A stretch of DNA of 64,000 bases from Ilyomonas sp963847085 (GCA_963847085.1 CAWJYO010000008.1:278335-342334); one strand, 5' to 3'. Numbered from the stretch's first letter, positions 29,601-38,784 are shown. Notes: a model not told the origin generated them from the letters alone. Program-made: numbers and translations.

Positions 29601-30592
29601 TGAATGTAAATGTAATTATGACTAAGGTTTTTGCAGGAAATGATACAACTGTTTGCGGAGCATCATCTTTACAATTGAATGCATTTGGTGGCGTACGTTA
29701 TCAATGGTTTCCAGGAACAGGATTGTCCGATCCAAATATTTCAAACCCGATAGCTTACTTAGCGAATGGTATTACTTATAAAGTAATTGGTACGGATATG
29801 TATGGATGTAGCGATACAGATTCTATTAAAATAAGGTCATTACCAAAGCCTGTATTTGCGATCAGTACAACTGATACAACTATATGTAAAGGCAGCACCA
29901 TTTTAGTTAGTGCAACCGGTGGAAATTCATATAACTGGAAGCCCTCTGAAACAGTACAACAACCATTGGAAGGCTCTGGCGTAATTACGCCAAATACATC
30001 TGCTATTTATACGGTAAATATAACCGACACAGTATGTAATATAACAGGTGAAGAACAGATAAATATTACTGTATTACCAAGTCCGATTGTATCAGCAGTA
30101 AAATCAAATGATATTACTTGTTCAAAAGATTCAGCAATACTCTTAGCATCGGGTGGGATTCATTATACCTGGTCACCAACATCCGGATTATCTAATCCAA
30201 ATGACTCACTTACTTTAGCCACACCAGAAAAAAATATGAATTATACTGTGAAAGTAATGAGTGAAAATGGTTGTACGGCAACAGATTCAATACAGCTTTT
30301 TGTAGTTACTGGTGGCAAAAATAAATACGGTATTCCATCTGCTTTCACTCCAAACAATGATGGTTTAAATGATTGCTTTGGGGTAGGAAATTGGAAGTAC
30401 ATTAAGCTGTTTGATTTCTCAATTTATGATCGTTGGGGTAGTTTATTATTTCATACAAACAAAACCTCTGATTGCTGGGACGGAAACTATAAAGGAAACA
30501 AGGAACCCAATGGCTCCTATGTTTATAAGATACATGCAGAAACAGATTGCAGCATTGTTGAAAAAGTGAACACCTTTGTATTGATTAGGTAA
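26681..30592 (+). CDS. Large secreted protein with LamG-like domain and T9SS type B sorting domain
   Basis: 1303 residues. Signal peptide (1-21); a concanavalin A/LamG-like domain at about 45-260 (ITVEALFNRT, YHVALVYNGVELKFYRNG, GYINEVRIWNVARS); six or so repeats of ~55 residues ending LDFG or similar (about 300-630), like beta-propeller blades; Ig/PKD-like repeats with many Cys; and a C-terminal type B sorting domain (about 1210-1303, AFTPNNDGLNDCF, IYDRWGSLLF, CWDGNYKG). It is likely exported by the type IX system and fixed at the cell surface, perhaps for adhesion. Single gene; frame intact over 3.9 kb. Confidence 0.88.
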   Translation: MRFCRVVFYIMFLSIPIFLKAQSRKEKSFNSKRKSNSILSCTNNWLEVKDDQSAFQIGDLDVTGHEITVEALFNRTSISPRLDSVTNGKGEIVSKHTDPTNANYILRADRAQVTTTNGHFVASASCALPLYKTYHVALVYNGVELKFYRNGFLLSSVPCTGDLITNDLVALVGNFAYNPGEYKDALKGYINEVRIWNVARSQDHIRTYMNSTLPNPTTQNGLLAYYTFDDLKNKQGNSQWDGHLLNNAQINQMNPTCSSFVADSCNVIVTPILSTNVIAGFTAPDTVCVNTPINLSNTSLGATSNYWSFCSTDLNTATPEAVNVGNLNGGISFPVFMDLVHDGNNYYGFLVDHYPGSLIRLDFGNSYLNIPTVTNLGNFNGIIPPKYGAEGIQIVKNNGKWYAIIVGGSVMNNEVPRIIKIDFGTNITNTSPVATNWGNIGNLSFPTDLYVFYESGNWYGYTANSESSTITRFNFGSDFDQTPTGENLGGFNGVFNYPTGLYPINDDGNWHLFVTNAYGNNLVRLDFGTSLLNTANATDLGNLGSVLNSPRDISIMKSCNSLIGYLVNGSPSVQELIKLDFHNNVSGTPTATSLGNNGSYSFPHSISKLFRVGNDLYSFVANVYNNTITRLKFSGCNSSNIANFEGVTPPQISYNTPGIYNILLSVDEGLPTQTTYCKQIVVLAKPQHLPNKDTSFCESQSLKLARSYSNVTYLWNTGSTDSSIVITTPGKYWVQFNKGFDCTSADTFNVIGSSHIVLNLGADTGLCAKQSLLLNATNAGSTYLWQDGSTQSTYNVTKGGNYSVKVTSVSGCSVSDSIHIADYASPLVTSISDKTICAGDSIQLIVSATGNDNVFLWRYATTLSDTTVNNPIAFPKDTTQYFVNIRNANKCVTKDSITVAVVAKPIIKTIGDTSICNHSSVVLQSTIQHADNIQWQPSISLTSTIIESPSASPNHPITYIVTALNKGCQTKDTVNVNVIMTKVFAGNDTTVCGASSLQLNAFGGVRYQWFPGTGLSDPNISNPIAYLANGITYKVIGTDMYGCSDTDSIKIRSLPKPVFAISTTDTTICKGSTILVSATGGNSYNWKPSETVQQPLEGSGVITPNTSAIYTVNITDTVCNITGEEQINITVLPSPIVSAVKSNDITCSKDSAILLASGGIHYTWSPTSGLSNPNDSLTLATPEKNMNYTVKVMSENGCTATDSIQLFVVTGGKNKYGIPSAFTPNNDGLNDCFGVGNWKYIKLFDFSIYDRWGSLLFHTNKTSDCWDGNYKGNKEPNGSYVYKIHAETDCSIVEKVNTFVLIR

Positions 30593-30615
30593 GCCAGAGT
30601 AATTTATTTTGGCTT

Positions 30616-31440
30616 TTATCTAAAACAAAAGATGTTTAATTGGATATCATAATCATGTTTATTGTTATCGCGGCTAAAAGGAGTATTATAAATGGGTGAG
30701 GCTTCTTTTATGTAATATTTAAAGTCTTTTTCAGTAATCATTTGAAGTATTTGATTCAATTCATTGTTTTGTTTAAATGAACCGTGATATTCAATAAACA
30801 TGGATTGAATGATGTCAAGTTTAGGATAGATGTCTATTAATACTAAATATTCTGCACCCTCTATATCTAACTTTAAGAAATCAACTGATCGATCAATAAC
30901 ATCAAAAAGCTTAATCGCTTTAATTGATGATTGATTTTTGTTAGATTCATTCGTTATGTCAATTTTACTACTCATGTTTCCATCATACGAAAAGCTAATA
31001 ATCGTGTCTTCTTTCCAAACGGCTTCATTTCTTAATATAACATTTTTTAAATTGAATGACTCTACATTTCTCTTTAATAAATCAAAGTTTGTAGCATCTG
31101 GCTCAAACGCAATAATGGTTGCATCTGGATATTTATTTTTAAAATAAATTACGCTTAATCCAATGTGCGAACCGCAATCAATGATATAAGCATTTCTTGG
31201 AAGTGAAATTTTATAAACTTCGTCTACAAAGATCTCATCAAGTCCATGCAATATTTCATTGCCATTTCTGAAATAAATCTTTCCATTTAAGAATTCCTGT
31301 GCATGAATCTCTCCATCTTGGATAGCACGGATTTTCTTAACTTCAGCCCACTTTAAACCAAAACTTTTATACTTGTTTGAAAACAGTAAACTGAACTTTG
31401 ATTGAATGTCTCTTTTTAAATTTTTATAAAAGCTACTCAT
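30616..31440 (-). CDS. FkbM-family methyltransferase
   Basis: 274 residues. The SAM motif IDCGSHIGLSVIYF and the later FLKLDIEGAEYLVL are the two hallmark regions of the FkbM family, which O-methylates sugars or other small groups. The gene follows the glycosyltransferase at 31453 on the same strand with a 12-base gap, so both may act on the same surface glycan. No membrane segment. Convergent with the large secreted protein. Confidence 0.88.
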   Translation of the reverse strand: MSSFYKNLKRDIQSKFSLLFSNKYKSFGLKWAEVKKIRAIQDGEIHAQEFLNGKIYFRNGNEILHGLDEIFVDEVYKISLPRNAYIIDCGSHIGLSVIYFKNKYPDATIIAFEPDATNFDLLKRNVESFNLKNVILRNEAVWKEDTIISFSYDGNMSSKIDITNESNKNQSSIKAIKLFDVIDRSVDFLKLDIEGAEYLVLIDIYPKLDIIQSMFIEYHGSFKQNNELNQILQMITEKDFKYYIKEASPIYNTPFSRDNNKHDYDIQLNIFCFR

Positions 31441-31452
31441 TTCGTAATTAAA

Positions 31453-32304
31453 TCAAGTTTTAAATTTTCCCATGTTTCCCTTTTTGCAATCAACAATTCC
31501 TTCGATGATGTTGCGAATTGTTTTTATTCTCTGCTTACCATACAACAAATTATTCTTTATCCTGTTCAACAATGCTTCGCGCCTGTATTTGTCATTTTCG
31601 GCAAATTGATTTCCATATTTCTTTTGTACGTATAAATAGTTCCTAATCATGTAATACAATCGTACCGGCGAATGTAAAACTCTTGGTGTAATTGCCAGAT
31701 TCTTTAATGATTTATGATAGCTAACAATTCCCAAATGGTGATGTAAAAAAATATTTGGAAATTGAATAATCTTATATCCTTTCACAATGGCTTTATAACA
31801 ATATTCCAAATCAACTTCATCAATAAAAAGTGCCTCATCAAACCCACCGACAACGTCGAATACATTTAAGTTTACAATACTTCCCGAAGTAATCAGTTGA
31901 ACTTTTTCCTTTGCAATGCATTCGAGTAAGGAGGATTTCTCCTCATGTTCCACCCCAAACATGGCGGTTTTGTTTTTGCCCAAATAATTGTCTGCGCAGG
32001 AAAAATAGTTCTCTAATGCACCTTCTTCAAACCGCGAATCCTGATCCATTGTCAACAACCATTGAAAGCCTTCTTCTATCGCCAAAGCTGCGGCCTCATT
32101 TAAACGTTTGGCAATGCCTTCGTTGTTGCCATCGTACAGTATCTGTGTTTTGTTTTGTGCTTTTAATTGCAAGGCAACATCACTTATTTTCCCTTCTGTA
32201 TTATCGGCTACATACAGCTTTTCAATATAAGGCAGATACGATTGTATGTTTTGCAGTACCGTATTATCGGGGTAATACAAAATAACAACGCCTGCAACCA
32301 GCAT
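31453..32304 (-). CDS. Family 2 glycosyltransferase (rhamnosyltransferase-like)
   Basis: About 283 residues from the ATG at 32304 (MLVAGVVILYYPD); a longer frame to 32343 adds an unlikely leader. GT2 features: VAGVVILYYPDNT, NEGIAKRLNEA, the DxD in LLTMDQDSRF, and FDEALFIDEVDLEYCYKA as the catalytic-base region. It most resembles rhamnosyltransferases that build O-antigen. It probably forms an operon with the FkbM gene that follows. The acceptor is unknown. Confidence 0.85.
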   Translation of the reverse strand: MLVAGVVILYYPDNTVLQNIQSYLPYIEKLYVADNTEGKISDVALQLKAQNKTQILYDGNNEGIAKRLNEAAALAIEEGFQWLLTMDQDSRFEEGALENYFSCADNYLGKNKTAMFGVEHEEKSSLLECIAKEKVQLITSGSIVNLNVFDVVGGFDEALFIDEVDLEYCYKAIVKGYKIIQFPNIFLHHHLGIVSYHKSLKNLAITPRVLHSPVRLYYMIRNYLYVQKKYGNQFAENDKYRREALLNRIKNNLLYGKQRIKTIRNIIEGIVDCKKGNMGKFKT

Positions 32305-32388
32305 AAGCCTTTTTGCGGTCAAATGTAGCAACTGTAACAACAATCTTCTTTAGCAATTTTTCATTCGTAAGCAATACCCTAATCAACA

Positions 32389-32419
32389 ACAAAGCCCCGC
32401 GTTTGCAGGGCCTTGTTAA
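32389..32419. terminator. Terminator-like hairpin
   Basis: Imperfect hairpin with arms ACAAAGCCCCGC and GCAGGGCCTTGT (two mismatches) between the gene at 32443 (-) and the glycosyltransferase; it lies just past the stop of the 32443 gene. Confidence 0.4.
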
Positions 32420-32442
32420 ACAGTAAAACAATTAATGGTTTA

Positions 32443-32868
32443 CTAATGGGCTACTATCACTGCACCAATTACACCTCCTACAATCAAACCAGGTACTAAT
32501 AAACCCAAACCCCTGTGATGACTTCTTCTCCAATCGTCTCTGTCGTGATAACCAAAATCATGATCGCGATGAAAATTATCCATGCGGTCGCCGTCAACCC
32601 TCCGGCGATCAAAATCGTCTTTACGACCATAGCGCTCATAAGCACCATCATTGCGTATTTGAGCACCTTGCTCTGGTAAGTAATTGCCATCATTGTGCAT
32701 ACGTGCGTCTTGCTGAGGCGCATAATTGCCATTATTGTCGTTGTAATTTCTGCTATTATAAGTTGCATTCTGATCGTTATAATAGCGGTTGTCGTTGGGC
32801 TTTTGGTATTGCGCAAAAAGAGCGGAGAAAGCCATCAAACTCATCAATAAGGTAAATAACTTTTTCAT
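32443..32868 (-). CDS. Secreted low-complexity protein with glycine-zipper C-terminus
   Basis: 141 residues. Signal peptide (1-19, ending LFAQ), then a hydrophilic tract very rich in Asn, Asp, Tyr, Gln and Arg with repeats such as NYLPEQGAQIRNDG, then RSHHRG and a hydrophobic Gly-rich end (LLVPGLIVGGVIGAVIVAH) that could insert in a membrane. Not recognised as a named family. The hydrophilic part may be disordered. Confidence 0.55.
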   Translation of the reverse strand: MKKLFTLLMSLMAFSALFAQYQKPNDNRYYNDQNATYNSRNYNDNNGNYAPQQDARMHNDGNYLPEQGAQIRNDGAYERYGRKDDFDRRRVDGDRMDNFHRDHDFGYHDRDDWRRSHHRGLGLLVPGLIVGGVIGAVIVAH

Positions 32869-32963
32869 ATTCTGTCGTTTTAAAAGTGATGAATATGAGA
32901 TATGAATTGTGCTGTTGCGTTTAGTAATGAAGTGTTAATGCGTAAGAAGATTTTATAAATAAA

Positions 32964-32996
32964 AAACCTGCCGCTTGCAAAAGAAGCGGCAGGTTT
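32964..32996. terminator. Terminator after the YVTN-repeat protein
   Basis: 13-bp perfect arms (32964-32976 and 32984-32996) with a T run on the minus-strand exit. It lies 20 bases past the stop of the gene at 33016. Confidence 0.8.
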
Positions 32997-33015
32997 GTTT
33001 TTGTCCTTTTTTGTT

Positions 33016-34557
33016 TTATAGTTTAATAAACTTCTTCTCTGATGTAGTGCCGTTATCGCCTGTAAAGCGGAGTACATAAGTGCCTGCGGGCAAGGCAGAA
33101 GTATTGAAGGAAACATTGGCTCCGCTTACTATTGAACCACTTTGCTGATACCATGTTTTGCCAGTCATATCAACAACGGTAAACGTTGCCTTACCACTAA
33201 AGTTGGTAACCTTAATCTTCAATTGATTCCTTACGGGATTGGGTAACAGAAGCAATGCTGTAGCGTTTGTTTTTGCCGTAAAAGCAACAATATAACTGGT
33301 AGTACTCGCACCATTTTTATCGGTTATGGTAAGCCTGTAATAAATAGATTTTACGTTTTGCAAACCTATTGCAGTGCCATCATTGTATTGATAGGAATGA
33401 GCATTGCTTCCTGCGGCTGCAACAGAGCCGATAGAAGAGAAATGAATACCATCAGTGCTACGCTCAACAGTATAAGAAGACGTATTCACTTCATTAGCAG
33501 TTTGCCATTGAAGCTGTATATTGTTGTTTACCTGCGAAGCCGTAAAGCGTGTTAGTGTTACAGGAAGCACACCGTTGCTACCAATGAATCTGCCAATGGC
33601 AACGGGATTGAATCCTACTTTAATATAGGTAGTTACCTGATTGGTTGATGTATTGATTACCGCAACTTTTCCATCAACAAAACAAACCGCATATACCTTG
33701 CTTCCATCGGGCGTAATGGCAACGCCATAAGGGTGCATGTATGGCAACTTTATTTTTTTGATGAGCGTGTCTGCATTGCCATCTACAATACATACTGTGC
33801 TATCCTGGTAATTAGTGGCGTATACTCTCGTTCCATCAGGACTAACGCAAACGCAATCCGTAGCTGTATTACTTAGCGATAAGGCTTTATTGGTTCTGCT
33901 TTGCAGATCGAAAATATTAAGGTTGCCATTGAGCTTATCGGCTGCATACAACTTGGTATTTTGGTAGTTTATAGCAAGCTGAAGAAAGTTGGCGCCCGAA
34001 GCTACCAAAGTGCTATACACAGAATTGGTTTGTGTACTTATATCAATGATTTTAGCATAACCATTTACATACACATGCAATCCATCCGGTGAAATAGCGA
34101 TGCCTTGAATTGAATTTCCTGTTTCAGTGAGTATTTTTCTTTTGACGGTAAGTGTTGCGGCATCAATCACCACCACCGTGTCTTTACAACCAGCATAAAT
34201 GGTGTTGCCATCAGGACTAATGTCTAATATACCCCCGAAAGTGGCACCTGTATTCAAAGGTAATTCTCCGATAATCTTATTGGTTACTGTATTAATTACC
34301 GTTACTGCATTGGCATCCGTACTTGTATAATAACTCACATAAGCCCGCAAGCCATCATGACTTACAATAACACCGCTGGGATGTTGATAAGTAACCGGAA
34401 TGGTTGCAATTACCGTATTGGTTTGTGTGTTGATAACAGATATAGTGTTATCGTTGCGATTGGTGATGTATGCGTTTTGAGAAAACGCCGAAGATGTAAT
34501 GAGTAAGCTGAAAAGTAAGATTACCCAGGAGAAAAGTAATTTTGGATTCATAAACAA
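33016..34557 (-). CDS. YVTN-type beta-propeller protein with T9SS type A sorting domain
   Basis: 513 residues. A signal peptide (about 1-27) is followed by seven or so blades of the YVTN type (ITNRNDNTISVINTQTN, PSGVIVSHDGLRAYV, AITPDGSKVYAV) over about 30-320. A fibronectin-III-like segment follows (VTLTRFTASQVNNNIQLQW), then a C-terminal type A sorting domain (LLPNPVRNQLKIKV, LPAGTYVLRF, KKFIKL). It is likely secreted by the type IX system. The ligand is unknown. Confidence 0.88.
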   Translation of the reverse strand: MFMNPKLLFSWVILLFSLLITSSAFSQNAYITNRNDNTISVINTQTNTVIATIPVTYQHPSGVIVSHDGLRAYVSYYTSTDANAVTVINTVTNKIIGELPLNTGATFGGILDISPDGNTIYAGCKDTVVVIDAATLTVKRKILTETGNSIQGIAISPDGLHVYVNGYAKIIDISTQTNSVYSTLVASGANFLQLAINYQNTKLYAADKLNGNLNIFDLQSRTNKALSLSNTATDCVCVSPDGTRVYATNYQDSTVCIVDGNADTLIKKIKLPYMHPYGVAITPDGSKVYAVCFVDGKVAVINTSTNQVTTYIKVGFNPVAIGRFIGSNGVLPVTLTRFTASQVNNNIQLQWQTANEVNTSSYTVERSTDGIHFSSIGSVAAAGSNAHSYQYNDGTAIGLQNVKSIYYRLTITDKNGASTTSYIVAFTAKTNATALLLLPNPVRNQLKIKVTNFSGKATFTVVDMTGKTWYQQSGSIVSGANVSFNTSALPAGTYVLRFTGDNGTTSEKKFIKL

Positions 34558-34899
34558 TTTTGAGCCATAAAAATATAAGATAAAAAGGCCCGCAATGCTT
34601 GCCCTTCCTTGCTTTTCGCATTCTTAATCGTATTTTAAGCGGCTTCTGTTTGGGTTAAAATTTCATTAATGAGTTTTGTTTTCCAAAATGTAAGATTTGG
34701 CGCACAGAGATAAAAGAACTAACAGAGGAAAATAGGATTCTTTGTTGGTTTTGTTGTCTCCGTGCGAACCATTATTTATGCCCAACACATCCTTATTTTG
34801 ATTTTCAACCTTTCTGATTTTCTCTATAAGATTGCTTTTTTAAATGTGGTATTACTACATACAGCTTTTGGTTTTGCCTGTATTTTCTTTATTAAAACA
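34558..34899. other. Gene-free stretch with an imperfect inverted repeat
   Basis: No convincing gene. Bases 34698-34768 form a loose palindrome (CGCACAGAGATAAAAGAA and TTGTCTCCGTGCG) of a type that recurs near 48400, 49996, 56105 and 58597. A 70-residue frame at 34762-34974 overlaps the downstream terminator and gene, and has no recognisable content. Confidence 0.4.
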
Positions 34900-34930
34900 C
34901 AAAACCCATTACAAAGTGTAATGGGTTTTG
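34900..34930. terminator. Terminator after the dienelactone hydrolase gene
   Basis: 14-bp perfect arms (34900-34913 and 34917-34930) around a 3-base loop, 22 bases past the stop of the minus-strand gene at 34952. Confidence 0.75.
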
Positions 34931-34951
34931 TTTTACAAAGAAAATTAGATT

Positions 34952-35785
34952 TTACTTCATTCTTTCTTTTATAAAAGCGGTTGCTTTTGCATTGGCATCA
35001 GTAGCGGCTTCTTTGTTATAAACCGGATTGCTTGGATTGGCAAACGCATGGTTGGCATCGTATTCATAAGTGGTTACTTTTTTGCCGGCAGCTTTCATGT
35101 TATCTTCAAATTGTTTTACCACTTCAGGGTTTATCCATTGGTCTTGTTTTGCAAAAAAACCAATCACATCGCAATTCAATGTTTTCAAACGGTTCACATC
35201 TTTTTCTGGCATACCATAATACATTACACAACCCTTTACCTGGCTGCCGCCAAGCAGTGCAGCCTGCAAACTCCAGCCGCCGCCAAAGCACCAGCCCAGC
35301 GTAAATACTTTGGCATTGCTGCCTGCATAACTAAAGGCGCCTTTGATGATAGTAATAGCCCGGTTATTGTCAACCGACTGCATAAGCTTCGCAGCAGAAT
35401 CGCGGTTGGTAGATACTTTGCCATCGTACAAATCAAGCGCAAGAACATTCACGCCCAATTCTGCAGAAAGCCGTTCCGACTGTTGCTTTACATAATCGTT
35501 CAAGCCCCAGTATTCATGAATCACAAACAAATAATAAGGCGTTTCCTTATCGGCTTTTATTTCAAATGCATGTGCCGTTGTGCCATCAGGCAACTTGTAA
35601 TTGATGTCTTTGCCCTTTGTACTTTCATACACAAAAGGAAGCGGTTCGTCATGCGACATAACAAATGCCTTGTCTTTGCCCAAGGCAGCAAACTGATCGG
35701 TGGCTTTTACACAACAGGCGGCCATTTGTGCGTGTAAATAGGTAAAGCTCATAAATAAAAGAATGGTGAATAGAATGCTTTTCAT
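34952..35785 (-). CDS. Dienelactone hydrolase family protein, secreted
   Basis: About 277 residues from the ATG at 35785 (MKSILFTILLF); an upstream extension to 35860 lacks a signal-like start. A signal peptide ends at LHAQ. The alpha/beta-hydrolase nucleophile is Cys in GWCFGGGWS, as in dienelactone hydrolases, with Asp in FFAKQDQW and His in ANHAFANP completing a Cys-Asp-His triad. The export signal suggests a periplasmic or surface role. Substrate unknown. Confidence 0.85.
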   Translation of the reverse strand: MKSILFTILLFMSFTYLHAQMAACCVKATDQFAALGKDKAFVMSHDEPLPFVYESTKGKDINYKLPDGTTAHAFEIKADKETPYYLFVIHEYWGLNDYVKQQSERLSAELGVNVLALDLYDGKVSTNRDSAAKLMQSVDNNRAITIIKGAFSYAGSNAKVFTLGWCFGGGWSLQAALLGGSQVKGCVMYYGMPEKDVNRLKTLNCDVIGFFAKQDQWINPEVVKQFEDNMKAAGKKVTTYEYDANHAFANPSNPVYNKEAATDANAKATAFIKERMK

Positions 35786-35979
35786 ATTTTTTAATTGAAG
35801 TAAAAAAGATAAACGAATGTAGTAATGAAACCATCGCAAAACAAAAAGCTGCAAAACCAAACAAAGCGAACAACTTGTTTTTCTATTTACAAAAAGATGG
35901 CTTTAAAATTGAACAGCAGGTTGCAATCAATTTGTATAGCTTTATCATTGCTTTTTAAACCATTTCATTACAACTTTTT

Positions 35980-37101
35980 ATGAATACCTCCTTACCAAAA
36001 GCAATCCCTTTTTATGTAAAATTATCTCTTATTTTATTTAGCTTAATTGCATTGTGGTTTATTGCCATTGAAATAAAAGAAGTGCTTTCTCCACTCATTT
36101 TTGCGCTTCTTTTTTCGGTGGCTTTGCTTCCACTGGTTAATTTTTTTGAAAAAAGGGCTCACTTTCCCGGAGGCATGGCAGCCGGCGTTTCGGTTATTTT
36201 ATTAGTGATTGTTTTGTTTTCGCTGTTTTATTTTTTAGGCTCACAAATCAGTCGTCTGGCGCAGGACTGGCCTCAGTTTCAAAGCCAGATGGATGTTACT
36301 ATAAAAAATATTCAGGAATGGATTGATGCAAAACTGAATATTGGTATAAGAGAACAAATGAAGTATGTGAATAAGGCTACAACGCAAGTTATTAATTCCA
36401 GCTCAAGCGTTATTGGTACAACGGTGGCATCACTTTCATCTATCTTGTTCTTCATTGTACTTACTATGATTTACACGTTCTTTCTCATTTTTTACAGGCA
36501 TCATCTGCTTAAATTTTTAATTGCTGTTTGTAAGGAAGAAAACTCAGTTACTGTGTACGACATTGCGCAACAGGTGCAATACATTGTTCGCAAATACATT
36601 TTGGGTATGTTGCTCGAAATGCTGATTGTATCAACGGTTTTGTGCATTGCTTTTTTAATTTTGGGCGTTAAGTATGCATTGCTCTTAGGTATTATGACAG
36701 GTATCTTCAATGTGATTCCTTACATAGGTATTTTTACTTCTTTGTTGCTGGGTACGTTCATCACTTTTGCTGCCGGTGCAACAGCCACAAAAGTATTGCT
36801 GGTAGCTACTGTTTACATTGTTGTTCATTTAATTGACAGCAATATTTTATTGCCCCTAATAGTAGGCTCAAAGGTGCGCATCAACGCATTGATTACGGTG
36901 TTGGGAGTGATAGGAGGAGAAATGACATGGGGCATTGCCGGTATGTTTTTATCTATACCTGTAATTGCTATAGCAAAAATTATTTTCGACCGGGTAGATA
37001 CTTTGCAACCCTGGGGTTTATTGTTGGGCGATGAAGAGAAAAAACCAAAAAGCAAACGAAAAATTATTGCCGAAGCAGCAACAGAAAAAACGGAAACATA
37101 G
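35980..37101 (+). CDS. AI-2E family transporter
   Basis: 373 residues with about eight membrane helices in the AI-2E/PerM order: two at the N-terminus (LSLILFSLIALWF, PLIFALLFSVALLPL), a third, a long soluble loop (about 95-150), then five more, with the family stretch GVIGGEMTWGIAGMFLSIP. Members export small molecules or act as ion antiporters; the substrate is not predictable. The tail (EEKKPKSKRK) is charged. A 39-residue membrane protein gene follows. Confidence 0.85.
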   Translation: MNTSLPKAIPFYVKLSLILFSLIALWFIAIEIKEVLSPLIFALLFSVALLPLVNFFEKRAHFPGGMAAGVSVILLVIVLFSLFYFLGSQISRLAQDWPQFQSQMDVTIKNIQEWIDAKLNIGIREQMKYVNKATTQVINSSSSVIGTTVASLSSILFFIVLTMIYTFFLIFYRHHLLKFLIAVCKEENSVTVYDIAQQVQYIVRKYILGMLLEMLIVSTVLCIAFLILGVKYALLLGIMTGIFNVIPYIGIFTSLLLGTFITFAAGATATKVLLVATVYIVVHLIDSNILLPLIVGSKVRINALITVLGVIGGEMTWGIAGMFLSIPVIAIAKIIFDRVDTLQPWGLLLGDEEKKPKSKRKIIAEAATEKTET

Positions 37102-37178
37102 AAATTTGTTTCAAACAACTATTTTAGCCTAACGTTTGCTATTCATTCAATAAAATGTATTAATAAAATTATCAACAC

Positions 37179-37298
37179 ATGCGCGACTGGTTACGAACTT
37201 TAATTGCAGGCTATGGAGCTTATCGCTGGGGCGGTGGCTGCCTAAGCACTATCCTTATTTTTGTTGCTATTTACTGGGCATTGGGTCATTGCCATTAA
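37179..37298 (+). CDS. Small membrane protein (39 aa)
   Basis: A 39-residue frame: MRDWLRTLIAGYGAYRWGGG, then CLSTILIFVAIYWALGHCH. It has one clear membrane helix after an amphipathic, Gly-rich start. Codon use looks natural and the ATG is preceded by A-rich sequence, so it is probably real. It follows the AI-2E gene after 77 bases. Not recognised as a named family. Confidence 0.55.
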   Translation: MRDWLRTLIAGYGAYRWGGGCLSTILIFVAIYWALGHCH

Positions 37299-37338
37299 TG
37301 GATTGCATGCTTCTTTATGCTTTACCGGTTTATAAAAA

Positions 37339-37369
37339 GACCTATAAGGTTTCCGAAACCTTATAGGTC
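37339..37369. terminator. Terminator-like hairpin
   Basis: 14-bp perfect arms (37339-37352 and 37356-37369) around CCG, between the small membrane gene (+) and the esterase gene (-). There is little T run. Confidence 0.6.
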
Positions 37370-37416
37370 TTACAGTATAAGTCTTACAGCCAGATGAATA
37401 GGCATTCAACAATTTC

Positions 37417-38145
37417 TTACAAATACATCTGCACCATTATTCGCCAGTGGCGTGGGCGATGCGCTTCTTCGTTCCAGACATACAAAGTGTTGCAAATTCC
37501 TTTTTCCGAAAGCGCATTGCTCAATGCTACATTGCTATCAAAAAAAGGATCTTCTTTGCCAATTACAAACACTATGTTCACCTTTTTCAATGAACGTATA
37601 ATGGTTTCGTCTTTTAGGTTTGGGATGAACATGGTTGGCGTGTTGAAGTAGATGTTCTCATCAATATAACCATCAAACAAATCTCTGAAATTTTGAACCG
37701 CTTTGGTTAAATCGTACCGCCCGCTCATGCCTACAATTTTACTAAACTGCTTTGGATGTTTGAGTCCGATATTCATGGCGTGATAGGCGCCCAGGCTGCA
37801 TCCTGCTACAATGCGGTATTTGTTTTTGTTCTTTTTTTTGATAAACGGCAACACCTCGTGCAAAATATATTTTTCATACTGGGCGTATCGCGCGATGCGT
37901 TCTGCCGGATGAATGTTAGCATTGTAAAAGCTGTCAATATCGGTACTGTCCACACAATATACCTGGAGGTAACCGGCGTTAATTTTATCCTGCATTGCTT
38001 CGATTATCTTCCAGTTTTCATAATCATAAAACCGTGCTGTGCGTGTTGGAAAAAACAATACGGGCACACCGGCATCGCCAAACACCAGCAGTTCGATTTC
38101 TTTGTTTAGATGCTTGCTATACCAACGGTGGTATTCTCGTTTCAT
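37417..38145 (-). CDS. Alpha/beta-hydrolase, putative esterase
   Basis: 242 residues without a signal peptide. The nucleophile elbow is GCSLGAYHA (GxSxG) in the esterase D-like arrangement, with the Asp probably in IGKEDPFFD and the His in EEAHRPRHW. The N-terminus MKREYHRWYSKHLNKEIELL matches a group of putative esterases common in Bacteroidota. It is 42 bases downstream of the SGNH hydrolase on the same strand, so the two may be co-expressed. Substrate unknown. Confidence 0.8.
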   Translation of the reverse strand: MKREYHRWYSKHLNKEIELLVFGDAGVPVLFFPTRTARFYDYENWKIIEAMQDKINAGYLQVYCVDSTDIDSFYNANIHPAERIARYAQYEKYILHEVLPFIKKKNKNKYRIVAGCSLGAYHAMNIGLKHPKQFSKIVGMSGRYDLTKAVQNFRDLFDGYIDENIYFNTPTMFIPNLKDETIIRSLKKVNIVFVIGKEDPFFDSNVALSNALSEKGICNTLYVWNEEAHRPRHWRIMVQMYL

Positions 38146-38187
38146 GTTTTGTTTTCCTATAGGGTAAAAAATGAAAATCGCTGTTTA

Positions 38188-38784
38188 TTATGCAAAAGCA
38201 AAAATGCGTTGCAGTAAAATTTGTTTCCAAAGCTCATATCCTTTTTTGCTCAGGTGCAATCCATCTTCTTCGAAATAATCTTTATCCGGATATCCTTCAT
38301 CATTCAACATCGCATCGTAAATATCAACAAAAACAAATTGCTTGTTTTTATTGATTTTATCATTTACCAAAGCATTGGTTTGCTTTATTTTCTCGTTGAT
38401 ATTCCAACGGCTGATGCTCGGCTTAATGGAAATATAATAGCAATTGATGTTGGCAAAATGTTGGTGTATCAGTGTTTGTAATTGCTTAAAAAAATGGAGC
38501 ACGTCGTCCGGCGATTTGCCATCGCCTAAATCGTTATCACCGGCATACACAATCAGCTTTTGTGCATTTTGCACCGGTGCAACAATTCTGTCAAAAAAAT
38601 ACACACAGGCTTCCAGTGTTGAGCCGCCAAAGCCTAAGTTAACAGGAAAGAATGGTTTGAAATCATCATACAAACTTTCCCACATTCTGATGGAAGAACT
38701 GCCGTAAAAAACGGTTTGCGGCTTATATGGTAATTCATCTCTTCTTTGTATCAATCCTTTTACTTCCTCTTCGTACCAATCCAT
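38188..38784 (-). CDS. SGNH/GDSL-type hydrolase
   Basis: 198 residues, no signal peptide. SGNH blocks: VFYGSSSIRMW (nucleophile Ser, residues 25-35), NLGFGGSTLEAC (Gly block), VYAGDNDLGDG (Asn block), and DGLHLSKKGYELW (Asp-His block). These enzymes remove acyl groups from lipids or sugars. It heads a probable two-gene unit with the esterase. Substrate unknown. Confidence 0.85.
   Translation of the reverse strand: MDWYEEEVKGLIQRRDELPYKPQTVFYGSSSIRMWESLYDDFKPFFPVNLGFGGSTLEACVYFFDRIVAPVQNAQKLIVYAGDNDLGDGKSPDDVLHFFKQLQTLIHQHFANINCYYISIKPSISRWNINEKIKQTNALVNDKINKNKQFVFVDIYDAMLNDEGYPDKDYFEEDGLHLSKKGYELWKQILLQRIFAFA

Noticed and set aside
34762..34974. A 70-residue plus-strand frame
   Set aside because: It crosses the terminator hairpin at 34900-34930 and the end of the minus-strand hydrolase gene.
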